Shown here: one piece after another, positions 8,427 to 17,148 of the stretch
Position numbering within the stretch: position 1 is the stretch's first letter
Layout of the letters: every line of letters begins with the position of its first letter
Assembly (NCBI GenBank): GCA_024710355.1
Contig: JANJUX010000048.1
Location: 1 to 64,000, forward strand
Direction of reading: 5' to 3'
Length of the DNA stretch: 64,000 nucleotides
From: Candidatus Rifleibacteriota bacterium
Lineage (GTDB): Bacteria; Muiribacteriota; Ozemobacteria; Ozemobacterales; Ozemobacteraceae
Translations under genes and position numbers: made by a program
The notes under the pieces: generated by a model
Seen by the model: only the letters and a program-made list of their open reading frames with translations
Told to the model about the DNA's origin: nothing
Databases searched by the model: none

Positions 8427-11328
8427 TCTGCTGCAGAAATTTACCAGGGGCCTGGCGTTCATCGTTTTTGCCATCTGCCTGCCCGGCTGGCTGACCTGGG
8501 TCATGCTGCTCAGTCATTTCCAGCTGCAGCGGCAAAGTCTTGTTGAAAAAGGTTTCGATCAGCTGTCTCAAAGCCTGATGCCCCTCGAAAACTATTATGA
8601 CGACCGGGTATTTTTTCATGGGTTGCTGCAGAAAAATTTTGCACCGATCGATGATCATTCGCAGCCGTTTGTGGCACTTGCAGAAAAGATTTCAGCCTTT
8701 CACCGCATGTTCAGGGGACGCTTCAGATTTATCGTTTACGAGCGCGACGGCAGGGTCAATCAGTCGCTGACTGATGAGAAGCGTTTTCAATACGTTCTGA
8801 AGGCCATGTTCGGGGTCATGCAGGAACTTGCAAGACTCTATGAAATTGATCCAGCCACTGACCCGGGCGGTTCTGAGCTTATCTCAGAAAAGATGCAGCT
8901 TCTCAGAGGTTATTTCGGGCCATTTTTAACCCAGAAGCTTATGCTTGAGCCTTTTCAGCCAGAATATCGCGGGCGTTGTCTTTTTGTCAGCGATGACCCA
9001 CAGAAAAGACTGTTATGGTATTTTCATGGCCGGCAGTTTTCGCTGGTGTGCTTTGTAGACGCTTCGCTTCTCGATCGTGAACTGGGGCCGCGCCTGATAA
9101 TAAACCGTTTCAACCGGCGGCATGGCGACCAGAAAATGGCTTTTATCAAGGCTATTTCCCGCGACAGTTATGGCTTGCCGCCTGCAATTGCAGATCACGC
9201 CGAAATAATGATCGAGGCCGGAAAATTCGAGGCATATGCCACTTCTGCCCGTGCCAGTGCGAATTATCTGTCGCATTTTCGCCAGGTTTCACCGGAACTT
9301 ATTGTGGCCGCATACCAGCATTCAGGCTGGCTGCCGGTTCCTTTCAACGAAGCTTTAAAAGCCATTGCCGGGGTTATAAAATGGCTGGGAATCGTATCTT
9401 TTGTAATCTTCTGCTTTTTTTTGCGGTTTCCGGAGTTTGCGCTGTCGGTACAGCAGAAGATCATGCTGTTGTTTCTATTTGCCAACGGCCTGCCTTTATT
9501 GATGCTCGTTTCGACAGGCTATGAATTTTTCAATGAAAAAACCAGAGATCTGATAACTGCGACACACCAGGAATCGGTGCGGGTTTTGAAAGAATTTGAC
9601 GTTCGCTTTCCTGAAGTCGGCGAAAAACTGTCAAGACGCCTTAACAGCTTTATAGACGCGAGAAACCAGCGTTTCGGCAGCGAAAAATGGCCCGAAGAAG
9701 ATATTGCCGGGCTGCAGAAAATTGTCGGCGAAATTGCGCCGCAGGAAGCCATGCTCTACGACTTTACCGGCGCCACAGTTTTTCGCAGTTCGTGGGCATT
9801 TAACCCATCTGAAAAGATGGTCAGAGACATGCTGCTGAAAGCTCTTGAGTTTTTTAACCGTGATTCCAGCCGAAAAGGCCGTCGTATTGCAAGCTCGGTT
9901 CTTGACGAGGTGTCGTCAGACGACCTGATGCTGAACGATTTTCTCTGGTTCATCGGCCGCTTTGTCATTCTCAACACCGGCGACACGGGTCGCATGTCGT
10001 TTATCCGCATGCTCGGGGGCAATGAACCGGGTTCTGATATTTTCAGCGCCTGGGGTGCCTTTGGCATCTCGTGGGACCCGGCAGCCTTCATGCGCACCTT
10101 CGTGGCCGAAAAACTGTCTGAAACTGCTGGCGCGGTAACCCCCCGCCGTCTGCTGGTTTTTGACCGCTCGACTGAGAACATTTTTCCGGTCAGGGCCTCA
10201 CATAGTCGCGAAATCAGACGCCTGATGCGCCAGACGCTCAGTCGGAAGCTCGTGACGCATGAAAATGTCGAGGTTGCCGGCCAGAAATACCTTTTTACCG
10301 CCATTGCCGGCAATGAGATCGCTGATGGCATTCTCGCCGCTCTTTATCCGCAACATCTTATCGAAGAACAGATTGGCCGTCTCAAGAAAATTTTTCTGGT
10401 TACCGGTCTGATCATGGCTTTTGTACTGTTTCAGATTGCGCGTTTCTTTGCCAGGCGCCTGCTGGTGCCGGTCGAAGAACTCGACCGCGGTATAAGCCGG
10501 ATGCGGGCCCGCGACTTTGATTATCACATCGCTTATCGCTCCGAGGATGAGTTTGGTGATCTGATAACCACTTTTAACAACACCCTCGCAGGCATGAAGG
10601 AGCTCGCGGTCGGCACCGCGGTTCAGGAAAGCCTGCTGCCGGAAGGCCGGTTTTCTGGCGGTCGCACCAGATTGTTTGCCCGCTCTCTGTTCATGAGCAA
10701 AATGGGGGGCGATTACTTTGATTATTACCCGCTGCCCGAAAATCGGCTTGGCATCTTCTTCGGCGATGTCGCCGGGCATGGCATTCCGGCGGCCATGATC
10801 ATGGCAATGGTCAAGGCGGTTATTGCCGCCGCCGACAAAACCATGGCCAATCCGCCGCAACTACTGTGCTCCGCCAACCAGGTGCTTCTTGAACTGAAAA
10901 AACGTAACTGGCGTCGCATGATGACTGCTATCTGTTTCGACTTCAATCTTGTTACCGGCGAGTTTACCTTTGCCAACGCCGGTCACTGTTACCCTGCGGT
11001 GGTGGCGGCAGATGGGCACGGTGCCTGTCTGCTCGAAAACGGCGGTATGCCGCTTGGGAGCAGCGGTAAAAAGCTGCCCACCAGCTTTACAGGCAGACTT
11101 CAGCCAGGCGAAACCCTGATTCTTTTCACCGATGGCGTTATCGAAGCGGTTGGCAGCAGCGGTGAGCAATATGGCTACGAGCGCTTCATCAGTCTGTGTC
11201 AGACATCATGGCATCCAGATCTCGAAACATTCTGGCAGCGCATCATTGCCGGATATCGTGGCTGGGCAATCTGCCAGGATGACGACCTGACTTTCCTGCT
11301 TCTACGCCTGGAGGCTGAAGATGCGTAA
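8419..11328 (+). CDS. Two-sensor HAMP-SpoIIE phosphatase, catalytic copy 3
   Basis: A 969-residue paralogue of copy 1 with identical architecture: an N-terminal membrane anchor, two outside sensor regions separated by a TM2/TM3 hairpin, TM4, HAMP and a SpoIIE/PP2C domain. All metal motifs are intact: MGGDYFDYY, FFGDVAGHG, LFTDGVIEA and CQDDDLT. The frame is open from 8341, but the GTG at 8419 is the better start. GAGAGGA lies 8 nt upstream, and the protein then begins directly with the membrane anchor, as in copy 1. The start lies inside the end of copy 2 (8-nt overlap). Both outside domains align by eye with copy 1, for example the FFHGLLQ and LLRGYFG motifs, but have diverged. That fits duplication of a two-gene unit followed by change of sensory specificity. 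Confidence 0.9.
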   Translation: MTDLLQKFTRGLAFIVFAICLPGWLTWVMLLSHFQLQRQSLVEKGFDQLSQSLMPLENYYDDRVFFHGLLQKNFAPIDDHSQPFVALAEKISAFHRMFRGRFRFIVYERDGRVNQSLTDEKRFQYVLKAMFGVMQELARLYEIDPATDPGGSELISEKMQLLRGYFGPFLTQKLMLEPFQPEYRGRCLFVSDDPQKRLLWYFHGRQFSLVCFVDASLLDRELGPRLIINRFNRRHGDQKMAFIKAISRDSYGLPPAIADHAEIMIEAGKFEAYATSARASANYLSHFRQVSPELIVAAYQHSGWLPVPFNEALKAIAGVIKWLGIVSFVIFCFFLRFPEFALSVQQKIMLLFLFANGLPLLMLVSTGYEFFNEKTRDLITATHQESVRVLKEFDVRFPEVGEKLSRRLNSFIDARNQRFGSEKWPEEDIAGLQKIVGEIAPQEAMLYDFTGATVFRSSWAFNPSEKMVRDMLLKALEFFNRDSSRKGRRIASSVLDEVSSDDLMLNDFLWFIGRFVILNTGDTGRMSFIRMLGGNEPGSDIFSAWGAFGISWDPAAFMRTFVAEKLSETAGAVTPRRLLVFDRSTENIFPVRASHSREIRRLMRQTLSRKLVTHENVEVAGQKYLFTAIAGNEIADGILAALYPQHLIEEQIGRLKKIFLVTGLIMAFVLFQIARFFARRLLVPVEELDRGISRMRARDFDYHIAYRSEDEFGDLITTFNNTLAGMKELAVGTAVQESLLPEGRFSGGRTRLFARSLFMSKMGGDYFDYYPLPENRLGIFFGDVAGHGIPAAMIMAMVKAVIAAADKTMANPPQLLCSANQVLLELKKRNWRRMMTAICFDFNLVTGEFTFANAGHCYPAVVAADGHGACLLENGGMPLGSSGKKLPTSFTGRLQPGETLILFTDGVIEAVGSSGEQYGYERFISLCQTSWHPDLETFWQRIIAGYRGWAICQDDDLTFLLLRLEAEDA

Positions 11329-14191
11329 CAAACCTCTGCTCCGCTGGGCGCTCATGAATGTTTCACTGGTACTGTTGCCACTCTTGATCGTTATTACCGG
11401 GTTGTATTACGTGGCTTCTCTCCAGCGCGTCAACCGTTTGCGAGCCTTCGAAACCGATGCTGCCGAATTACTTGAAAGCATGCGCTATTATGCTGCAACC
11501 GAAAAGTATGTATGTACCAGCCTGGCGGCACTTTTTGAAGCGAACCAGAACCCGTCAGATCTCAGAGTCGCAGTCGATAAATATGCAGCTGAACATGGTC
11601 TGGAATTAAGGTATTTCATCAACAATCCTGACGGAAGCGTTTTCTACAGTAACTTTCAACTCGATCAGGCCGGCAAAGATTTTCCCGCTGCTTTCTCGCT
11701 TCTCAACCAGATTCGAAGCAAGGGTATCCGGTCAGAGCGTGATATTCCCGAACCGACCTACATCAATATCCGAAAAATTTATGGGCCGCATTTTTTTCCG
11801 CGCTATTACCACCGCTGCTTCAGCGGCAAGGATATCAGACTCAGGCGCGGTTATGCCGCCTCGGGCAAACCTCTGCTCTGGTTGAATATTTCTGAAAAAA
11901 CCGGCCTCTCGGTGTTTCTCCCCACAGACGTGCTTTACTCATACTGTGGCGTACAGAAATTTGTGAAACAGCATGACGCAAATCTCATCAAGGGCTTTAT
12001 CAGAGGCGGCGAAGTTCGCTGCCACGACGCTGCTCTCAGCCAACAGCTCAAGGCCAGGGCCGCCGATTTCCAGAAGAGTCTTAATACGGTCATCAGACTG
12101 CCGGGGTATTACCTTTTCACCAATTTTATCGATTCGACGATGACGGTTTTCTGCGCTGCGGAAGTCGATGCAATTGAAAAACTCGAATTCTCACCGGTTA
12201 TCACCGGCATTACTGCATCGATGCTGATCGGCCTGATAATTTTTGCGCTGCTCAGCTATAAGGTTATCGTCAGAGGCCTGGTTCTTGCGATGAGGCTTAA
12301 GCGCCAGCTGCTGATTCTTTTTATTGCTTCAAATGCACTGCCGGGTTTTGTTCTTTATGCCATTGGCTCTGATTATCTGCAGCAGTACCGCAGCGGTCTG
12401 CTGACTGATGTTTATAATGACGGTATGGCTTATCTGCAGAGCGTCGATGAGCTTTACAAGAATGAGTTCACTATACAGAAAAGTCGCATAGAAACAGAGC
12501 TCGCGGTATTTCAGAAGAGCCTCAGGAAGAAAGGCATTACAAAGCGGGCAGTGCAGAACTTTATCAAACAGCAGGAACCACGCCCATACGGTTTTTATCT
12601 GATTGCCAGCAGCACCGGCATGGTTGCCGGTGATCGTGGCATTCTCAAGGATGAGAAAGTGCATGAGGCTTTCAATTCACGTTTTGCCGCAGACAAGGTG
12701 CGAGTCAACACCATGCGCGCCATGTTCAAGGTAGGCACTTACGTTCTTGCCAGCCTCAACCGGCAGCCGATATCGAGTAAAGCTGGTACTGAGGCAGAAG
12801 TTGTCAGCGAAACTCTGACCCAGAGAGATCCGGCCGATCTGATTCGCATGTTTGCCGACAGCGGCACGTTTGCAGAATGGGGTATCGGTTCGAAGAAGCA
12901 CCCGACCTATGTCGGTCTGCTGCAGCTGTTCGACAAAGTCGTTTACGACTACATGCTTCTTTATCTCTGGGATTCGGATAATCTGGAGAATGCCTTTATC
13001 TCGAGGGTTTTTCACAATCTGAACCGTAATGAGCTTGGTTTGCGGGTTATGGCCACCGATGACCGCTTTGTTAATGGTTTTCCTGGCATAATTCTCACTG
13101 ACCCGGCTCTGAAAAGCTTCGCTCTGAAGCTGCGGGACCGCGGTGTGGCGCGCCCGGAACACTGTCGGTTCGATAACGCTGATTATCTTCTGTTTGGCCA
13201 TAAGTGTGTCTCAATGAAGAATATCAGGCTGCTTGGGCTTTTTCCGATGCGCCGTATCGAAAATCAGGTTTCTGAGAAAAGAAAAATTCTTGGCCTGCTC
13301 GCCTTTGTCAGTCTGCTGGTGTCGGTTTCGCTCGGCCTGTTCGTGGCTGGTGGCATTCTCAGACCGATTTCAGAGCTGCAGGCCGGGGTTTCGGCCCTGC
13401 GCGACCGTAATTTTTCATGGCGGGTGCCTGACCTGGGTGGCGATGAATTCGGGCATCTTGCCAGCATTTTCAACGAGACCCTGATCGACCTTGAAGAACT
13501 GCATGTTGCCTCCCAGGTTAAGGAAAAATTGCTGACGACGATGGTGCAGACTGATACATTCGGTCGCTCGGCATATTATTGCCATGCCGGCATTCGGGAG
13601 GGCGAATATTTTGACGTGAATGATGTCGATGCAAACTGCAAAGCTCTGCTTTTTGGTCATGTTAATGAGCCCGGGGTTGCCGGAAGCCTGATTCTTGCCT
13701 TTGTAAAATCGGCTACTCTTCAGTTGCACGGGTTTTTATCGACACCGCAGCAGTTCGTTGTCGGATTGAACCGGTTGCTGTTCGAGAATGGCCGGCCTGG
13801 TGAGCTTAAAACCATGCAGGCTGCCGTCATTCTGCTGTCTGACAATGGGCAAATTCTGGTAACCGGTTTGAGCCTGCCAAAAATAGCGATTTTCAATACC
13901 ATTTCCGGCGCGCTGGAGATTTTAAGCGGGCCGGCTTTGTCTGATGGCGGCGAAGTCTACCTTGGAGCATGTCAAACCCCGGCCGTCAGAAGTTTTGAGC
14001 GCACTCCCGCCGCCGGCGAGATTATATTGCTGACTTTTTCAGCGGCAGATTTCGATCCGGTCAGAACCCGGCAGATTCTTGGTGCTGTCGAGGCTGCCAG
14101 CCCTGATGAGTTCTGTCGCCTGGCCGCAGAAAAAGTTGCTGCCGACATGCAGGGCAGCGCGGTGCTTTCCCTGACCTGTATTTCGGCTTGA
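11321..14191 (+). CDS. Two-sensor HAMP protein with SpoIIE pseudophosphatase domain, copy 4
   Basis: A 956-residue paralogue of copy 2, sharing YLQSVDE after TM3, a DLGGDEFGHLASIFNETL HAMP segment and an EELHVAS linker. The TM1/outside/TM2-TM3/outside/TM4/HAMP plan is kept, but the phosphatase domain is eroded. Where the family has GGDxxD this copy has EGEYFDVN. GDVAGHG has become FGHVNEPG, TDG is replaced by FSAADF, and the C-terminal xDDxT motif is missing (the chain ends VLSLTCISA). The fold length is preserved, so it is maintained rather than decaying, but metal-dependent catalysis looks impossible. GGAGG lies 8 nt before the ATG, and the gene overlaps copy 3 by 8 nt. It is likely a pseudophosphatase partner or decoy. 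Confidence 0.87.
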   Translation: MRNKPLLRWALMNVSLVLLPLLIVITGLYYVASLQRVNRLRAFETDAAELLESMRYYAATEKYVCTSLAALFEANQNPSDLRVAVDKYAAEHGLELRYFINNPDGSVFYSNFQLDQAGKDFPAAFSLLNQIRSKGIRSERDIPEPTYINIRKIYGPHFFPRYYHRCFSGKDIRLRRGYAASGKPLLWLNISEKTGLSVFLPTDVLYSYCGVQKFVKQHDANLIKGFIRGGEVRCHDAALSQQLKARAADFQKSLNTVIRLPGYYLFTNFIDSTMTVFCAAEVDAIEKLEFSPVITGITASMLIGLIIFALLSYKVIVRGLVLAMRLKRQLLILFIASNALPGFVLYAIGSDYLQQYRSGLLTDVYNDGMAYLQSVDELYKNEFTIQKSRIETELAVFQKSLRKKGITKRAVQNFIKQQEPRPYGFYLIASSTGMVAGDRGILKDEKVHEAFNSRFAADKVRVNTMRAMFKVGTYVLASLNRQPISSKAGTEAEVVSETLTQRDPADLIRMFADSGTFAEWGIGSKKHPTYVGLLQLFDKVVYDYMLLYLWDSDNLENAFISRVFHNLNRNELGLRVMATDDRFVNGFPGIILTDPALKSFALKLRDRGVARPEHCRFDNADYLLFGHKCVSMKNIRLLGLFPMRRIENQVSEKRKILGLLAFVSLLVSVSLGLFVAGGILRPISELQAGVSALRDRNFSWRVPDLGGDEFGHLASIFNETLIDLEELHVASQVKEKLLTTMVQTDTFGRSAYYCHAGIREGEYFDVNDVDANCKALLFGHVNEPGVAGSLILAFVKSATLQLHGFLSTPQQFVVGLNRLLFENGRPGELKTMQAAVILLSDNGQILVTGLSLPKIAIFNTISGALEILSGPALSDGGEVYLGACQTPAVRSFERTPAAGEIILLTFSAADFDPVRTRQILGAVEAASPDEFCRLAAEKVAADMQGSAVLSLTCISA

Positions 14192-14315
14192 TCAGCGCGT
14201 GCATCTGCATGTTGCCTGATTTGCAATTTGTCTGTATTTTTAAAAGAAGCGTCGCAGTTTGCTGACAAAATGATAAACTGCGTTGTTAAAGACGGATTGA
14301 AATAGAGGAACAAGT

Positions 14316-15284
14316 ATGGGTCAGCTTAAGATCAATTCTGGGAGCATACCGGTTTCTGGTAACTTTGAGCGCAGAACGGTTTTTTCGGCTTTTTTTCTGG
14401 CCCTGTCCTATTTGTTTTTTGGGCTTTTGTATATCTATTTTTCGGGTAAGATTGCCGTAAGTCTGGCGAAGGACGTTGATCAGCTTGAGTTTATCGAGCG
14501 CTACAAAGGGTTTGTCTTTATTTTCATCTCGGCCGCGGGTTTGTTTTTTCTTGCTGAATGGCTGATGCGGCGGATAATGCTGCGTGAAAGAGAAATTGCC
14601 GAGTATCGCACCCAGATGCTGCGAGCCGATCAGCGCGCCACTGCGGGGCTGCTGGCCTCATCCATAGCGCACAACATCAAGAATCTACTCATGGGTGTCG
14701 ATTACGCCGTCAATTCTCTAGACCCGCAAAAGTTGCCAAAACCGGCTGATATCAGCATTCTGCAAAAGGCAAACGCCGATCTGAAGGGACTGGCAGACTC
14801 ACTGTGCAAGGTTCACGAACAGCGTACCGCTCCGGCAAAAGAAACTTTTAATCTTACCGAATTTGTGAAAGATACGGTCAATTTTGCCAGATTTCATAAA
14901 AAACTGCGCGGCTGTTTTATTGAGACAGAGATTCCAGAATCCTGCATGTTTAAGGGTAACCGGTCACTTCTGGGGCAGGTGCTTCTGAATCTTCTCATCA
15001 ATGCCGGCGATGCAACCGCCAATTCTGGCCGGATTCTTGTGAAAGTTTCAGAGGAGGGGTCTGACATTGTTCTCGAAATTCAAGACAGTGGTACCGGCGT
15101 TCCCGAAGAAATTAAGGAAAAAATCATGCAGCCCCTGTTTACAACAAAGCCAGATGGCTGTGGTCTCGGCATGCTCTCACTTGAAATTTGCTGTCACGAC
15201 CACGCAGGGATGTACTCTATTCAGACCTCGTCTCTTGGCGGGGCGGCATTCGTAATTCATTTTCCGGTTCAATCAGCTGCCTGA
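14316..15284 (+). CDS. Membrane sensor histidine kinase (orphan)
   Basis: A 322-residue sensor kinase. Two membrane segments (about 22-44 and 66-85) flank a very short outside loop, so it probably senses a membrane or intracellular signal. A coiled linker leads to the phospho-acceptor box SSIAHNIKNLLMG with His119. The ATPase domain carries the N box (LLNLLINAGDA), G1 (QDSGTGVP) and G2 (KPDGCGLGM). No response regulator is adjacent. The gene follows copy 4 of the phosphatase cluster after 124 nt without an obvious terminator between, so it may belong to that unit. That link is inference. Its 3' end overlaps the convergent gene on the other strand by 12 nt. Confidence 0.9.
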   Translation: MGQLKINSGSIPVSGNFERRTVFSAFFLALSYLFFGLLYIYFSGKIAVSLAKDVDQLEFIERYKGFVFIFISAAGLFFLAEWLMRRIMLREREIAEYRTQMLRADQRATAGLLASSIAHNIKNLLMGVDYAVNSLDPQKLPKPADISILQKANADLKGLADSLCKVHEQRTAPAKETFNLTEFVKDTVNFARFHKKLRGCFIETEIPESCMFKGNRSLLGQVLLNLLINAGDATANSGRILVKVSEEGSDIVLEIQDSGTGVPEEIKEKIMQPLFTTKPDGCGLGMLSLEICCHDHAGMYSIQTSSLGGAAFVIHFPVQSAA

Positions 15285-16088
15285 GACGGGCGCGGTGAGC
15301 TCCAACATTTCTGTCAGCCGACTGGCGTAAAGGTGCGACTGCATCGATTCGATTTCATCCTGACTGGCTCTGCCAAATTTTGTTGCCCATTCAAAGCCGG
15401 TTTTCAGGAGCCTGGGCAGCAGCATGCACTGCAGGCGCAGATCCTGACGATTGCGGGTGGTGGCACTGAGAAACCTGCGGGCCGGGCCACTGGCGCTGTT
15501 GATCGTTCTGATTACCCACCAGCGCAGCTCATCGTTCATTTCCTGATTGAGAAGCGCGGCAAGCTTTTGTCTGGCGGCCATTTCTCTTGCGACGAGGTGC
15601 TCTGCATCGCTGGTATGCGGCTGCGGGTAGCGCTCGACGTTTCCCTCGATCAGAAGAAACAGCATCTCGACGTGAGTCGGATCAGCAGCCTGAAAACAGC
15701 TGTTGATAAGCCCGATCTGCTGGTCGAATGTCTGAGTTTTTGCAAACTCGGTGCTCAGCAGTTCGAAGGTTTCTGCGGCAAACTGAATCGGCAGGTCGGC
15801 AAAGCGCAGAATTTCTGCCCAGTCGCTGCGAGAAGCCTGCAGTTCGCCGAAAAAAGTCAGCCGGTCGGCATTGGTCGAGTTTTGCCGTGAAATGATGGCG
15901 TTGAGAATGCCGCGTGCCGGGGAATCAGGCGAAGAGACGAGCAGGTCGATATAGGCGACAAAGTCTTGCCAGGTCTGCAGTTCTTCGGGCGAACAGATGG
16001 CGCAGGCGTTCTGGCGGCTCTGAATCTCGCGCAGACGCCGGTCTTTTATCAGTCCGAGCAGTTGCAAAAAACGTTTGATCGTTTCCAT
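15273..16088 (-). CDS. Hypothetical helical protein, probably leaderless
   Basis: A protein of about 271 residues with no family I recognise. It is predicted largely alpha-helical, soluble and rich in Leu, Ala and Glu, and has no signal peptide. Its helical segments of 35-40 residues recall HEAT- or ARM-like solenoids, but I cannot assign one. The frame is open to 16193. I choose the ATG at 16088 because the longer N-terminus would be basic, lack a ribosome-binding site and run into the opposite-strand promoter at 16165-16193. A perfect TATAAT on this strand (16096-16101) ends 7 nt before the ATG, so the mRNA may begin at or near the start codon. The 3' end overlaps the histidine kinase tail to tail. 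Confidence 0.6.
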   Translation of the reverse strand: METIKRFLQLLGLIKDRRLREIQSRQNACAICSPEELQTWQDFVAYIDLLVSSPDSPARGILNAIISRQNSTNADRLTFFGELQASRSDWAEILRFADLPIQFAAETFELLSTEFAKTQTFDQQIGLINSCFQAADPTHVEMLFLLIEGNVERYPQPHTSDAEHLVAREMAARQKLAALLNQEMNDELRWWVIRTINSASGPARRFLSATTRNRQDLRLQCMLLPRLLKTGFEWATKFGRASQDEIESMQSHLYASRLTEMLELTAPVSGS

Positions 16089-16095
16089 CGGCCTG

Positions 16096-16101
16096 ATTAT
16101 A
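16096..16101 (-). promoter_or_regulatory. TATAAT -10 box abutting the start codon
   Basis: A perfect TATAAT on the minus strand ends 7 nt before the ATG at 16088, so transcription would start at about the A of the ATG. The -35 region is weak (TGGCGA at a 17-bp spacing). No ribosome-binding sequence lies between. Confidence 0.4.
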
Positions 16102-16164
16102 ACGCAAGCTCTGGTTCGTCGCCACGCTTTTCTCATGCTTCGGTTTTCAGAAATGCCGCATTTT

Positions 16165-16193
16165 TTGACAGCTGCCCGCGCAAAATATATCAT
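16165..16193 (+). promoter_or_regulatory. Sigma70-type promoter for the DUF364 gene
   Basis: TTGACA (16165-16170), a 17-bp spacer, then TATCAT (16188-16193). This is a near-consensus housekeeping promoter about 45 nt upstream of the ATG at 16240. A TATAAT at 16193-16198 is also present but lies 22 bp from the -35 box. Confidence 0.72.
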
Positions 16194-16239
16194 ATAATAC
16201 TAATCAATACTTTGCGTGACCATCGGGAGGGGAATCGGT

Positions 16240-17034
16240 ATGTCGTTGATTCTTGAAGCGGTTAAGGCCACTATCCCAGAGTTCTGCTATTCGCTGCCGC
16301 TGCAGCGGGTTGCAACCTGCGCTTTCATGACCATGGTCAAGACCCGTCGGCTGGGTGTAAGCATGACCCTCAGCGACGACCGGGTTTTTGATTTTAAGGT
16401 TCACATGCCGGTTTCGCATCTTGGCGAAATTGAAGCTCTCGGATTGAAAAAGGTTATTTCCTGGACCGATTCGCTTCAGGGTATCGAGCGCTCGTTTGCG
16501 ATTGCCGCGATCAACAGCGCGCTTCCGCTTGATGGCAGTTATTTTTTCGGCAACGCTCTCGAACTGGCCGCCAGACTTGGCGCCGGTCGGCGGGTTGCCG
16601 TGGTTGGCCATTTTCCGCACATGGAAGCAATTCAACAGGCTGCCGCAGAATTTTGCGTTCTCGAAAAGCGCCCACAGGAAGGCGATTACCCTGCCGAAGA
16701 GGCGGTAAAGATAATTCCGCGCGCCGATGTGGTTGCGATGACCGGGGTGACCTGTCTCAACGACACGATCGAGGGTCTGCTGGCGCTTAAGAAACCCGGT
16801 GCGACCTTTATCATCGTCGGTCCGTCGGTGCCTTTGAGCAGTGCTCTTTTTGATTTCGGCGTCGATGTTATCGGCGGTGCCTGGGTTGAAGATGAGGTCG
16901 ACTGCCACAGTCGGATTCTTCAGGGCGCGGCTCCCCGGAACCTGCCTGGTCTGCGCAGTGTATTGTATCCTAAGAACCCTTCACTGCTGGCGGGTTACGA
17001 ACAGGTAGCACCGGTAACCGCCAGATCCCTGTAA
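16240..17034 (+). CDS. DUF4213/DUF364 family protein (putative heavy-metal chelation)
   Basis: A 264-residue cytoplasmic protein resembling the DUF4213-DUF364 two-domain family. The N-terminal part is an enolase-N-like fold in solved relatives, and the C-terminal part is Rossmann-like. Recognised segments are VAVVGHFPHM, LEKRPQEGDYP, ADVVAMTGVTCLNDTIEGL and GPSVPLSSALFDFGVDVIGG. Family members are annotated as possible metal chelators and often sit near metal or cofactor genes; the reaction is unknown. The frame is open from GTG 16216, but GGGAGGGG (16225-16232) sits 7 nt before the ATG at 16240, which is therefore the start. The gene has its own promoter and is followed by an Nmad3-like gene. 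Confidence 0.82.
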   Translation: MSLILEAVKATIPEFCYSLPLQRVATCAFMTMVKTRRLGVSMTLSDDRVFDFKVHMPVSHLGEIEALGLKKVISWTDSLQGIERSFAIAAINSALPLDGSYFFGNALELAARLGAGRRVAVVGHFPHMEAIQQAAAEFCVLEKRPQEGDYPAEEAVKIIPRADVVAMTGVTCLNDTIEGLLALKKPGATFIIVGPSVPLSSALFDFGVDVIGGAWVEDEVDCHSRILQGAAPRNLPGLRSVLYPKNPSLLAGYEQVAPVTARSL

Positions 17035-17065
17035 TCATGGCTGCAACCCTGCCGCTCTTTAGCGC

Positions 17066-17093
17066 TTGACATAACCCGGTCGGTGGGTACTTT
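17066..17093 (+). promoter_or_regulatory. Possible promoter, consensus -35 with weak -10
   Basis: A perfect TTGACA (17066-17071) is followed after 16 bp by TACTTT (17088-17093), which matches the -10 box poorly. It lies 55 nt upstream of the ATG at 17149 and could drive the Nmad3-like gene. Confidence 0.35.
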
Positions 17094-17148
17094 CTCTCTT
17101 CTGTGGAGGTGTCGTTCGGTTCAGAAAGTTTTTAACCACGGAGACCAG

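Noticed and set aside
16089..16193. Upstream extension of the helical-protein gene on the minus strand
   Set aside because: It lacks a ribosome-binding site and would overlap the strong promoter of the divergent DUF364 gene.
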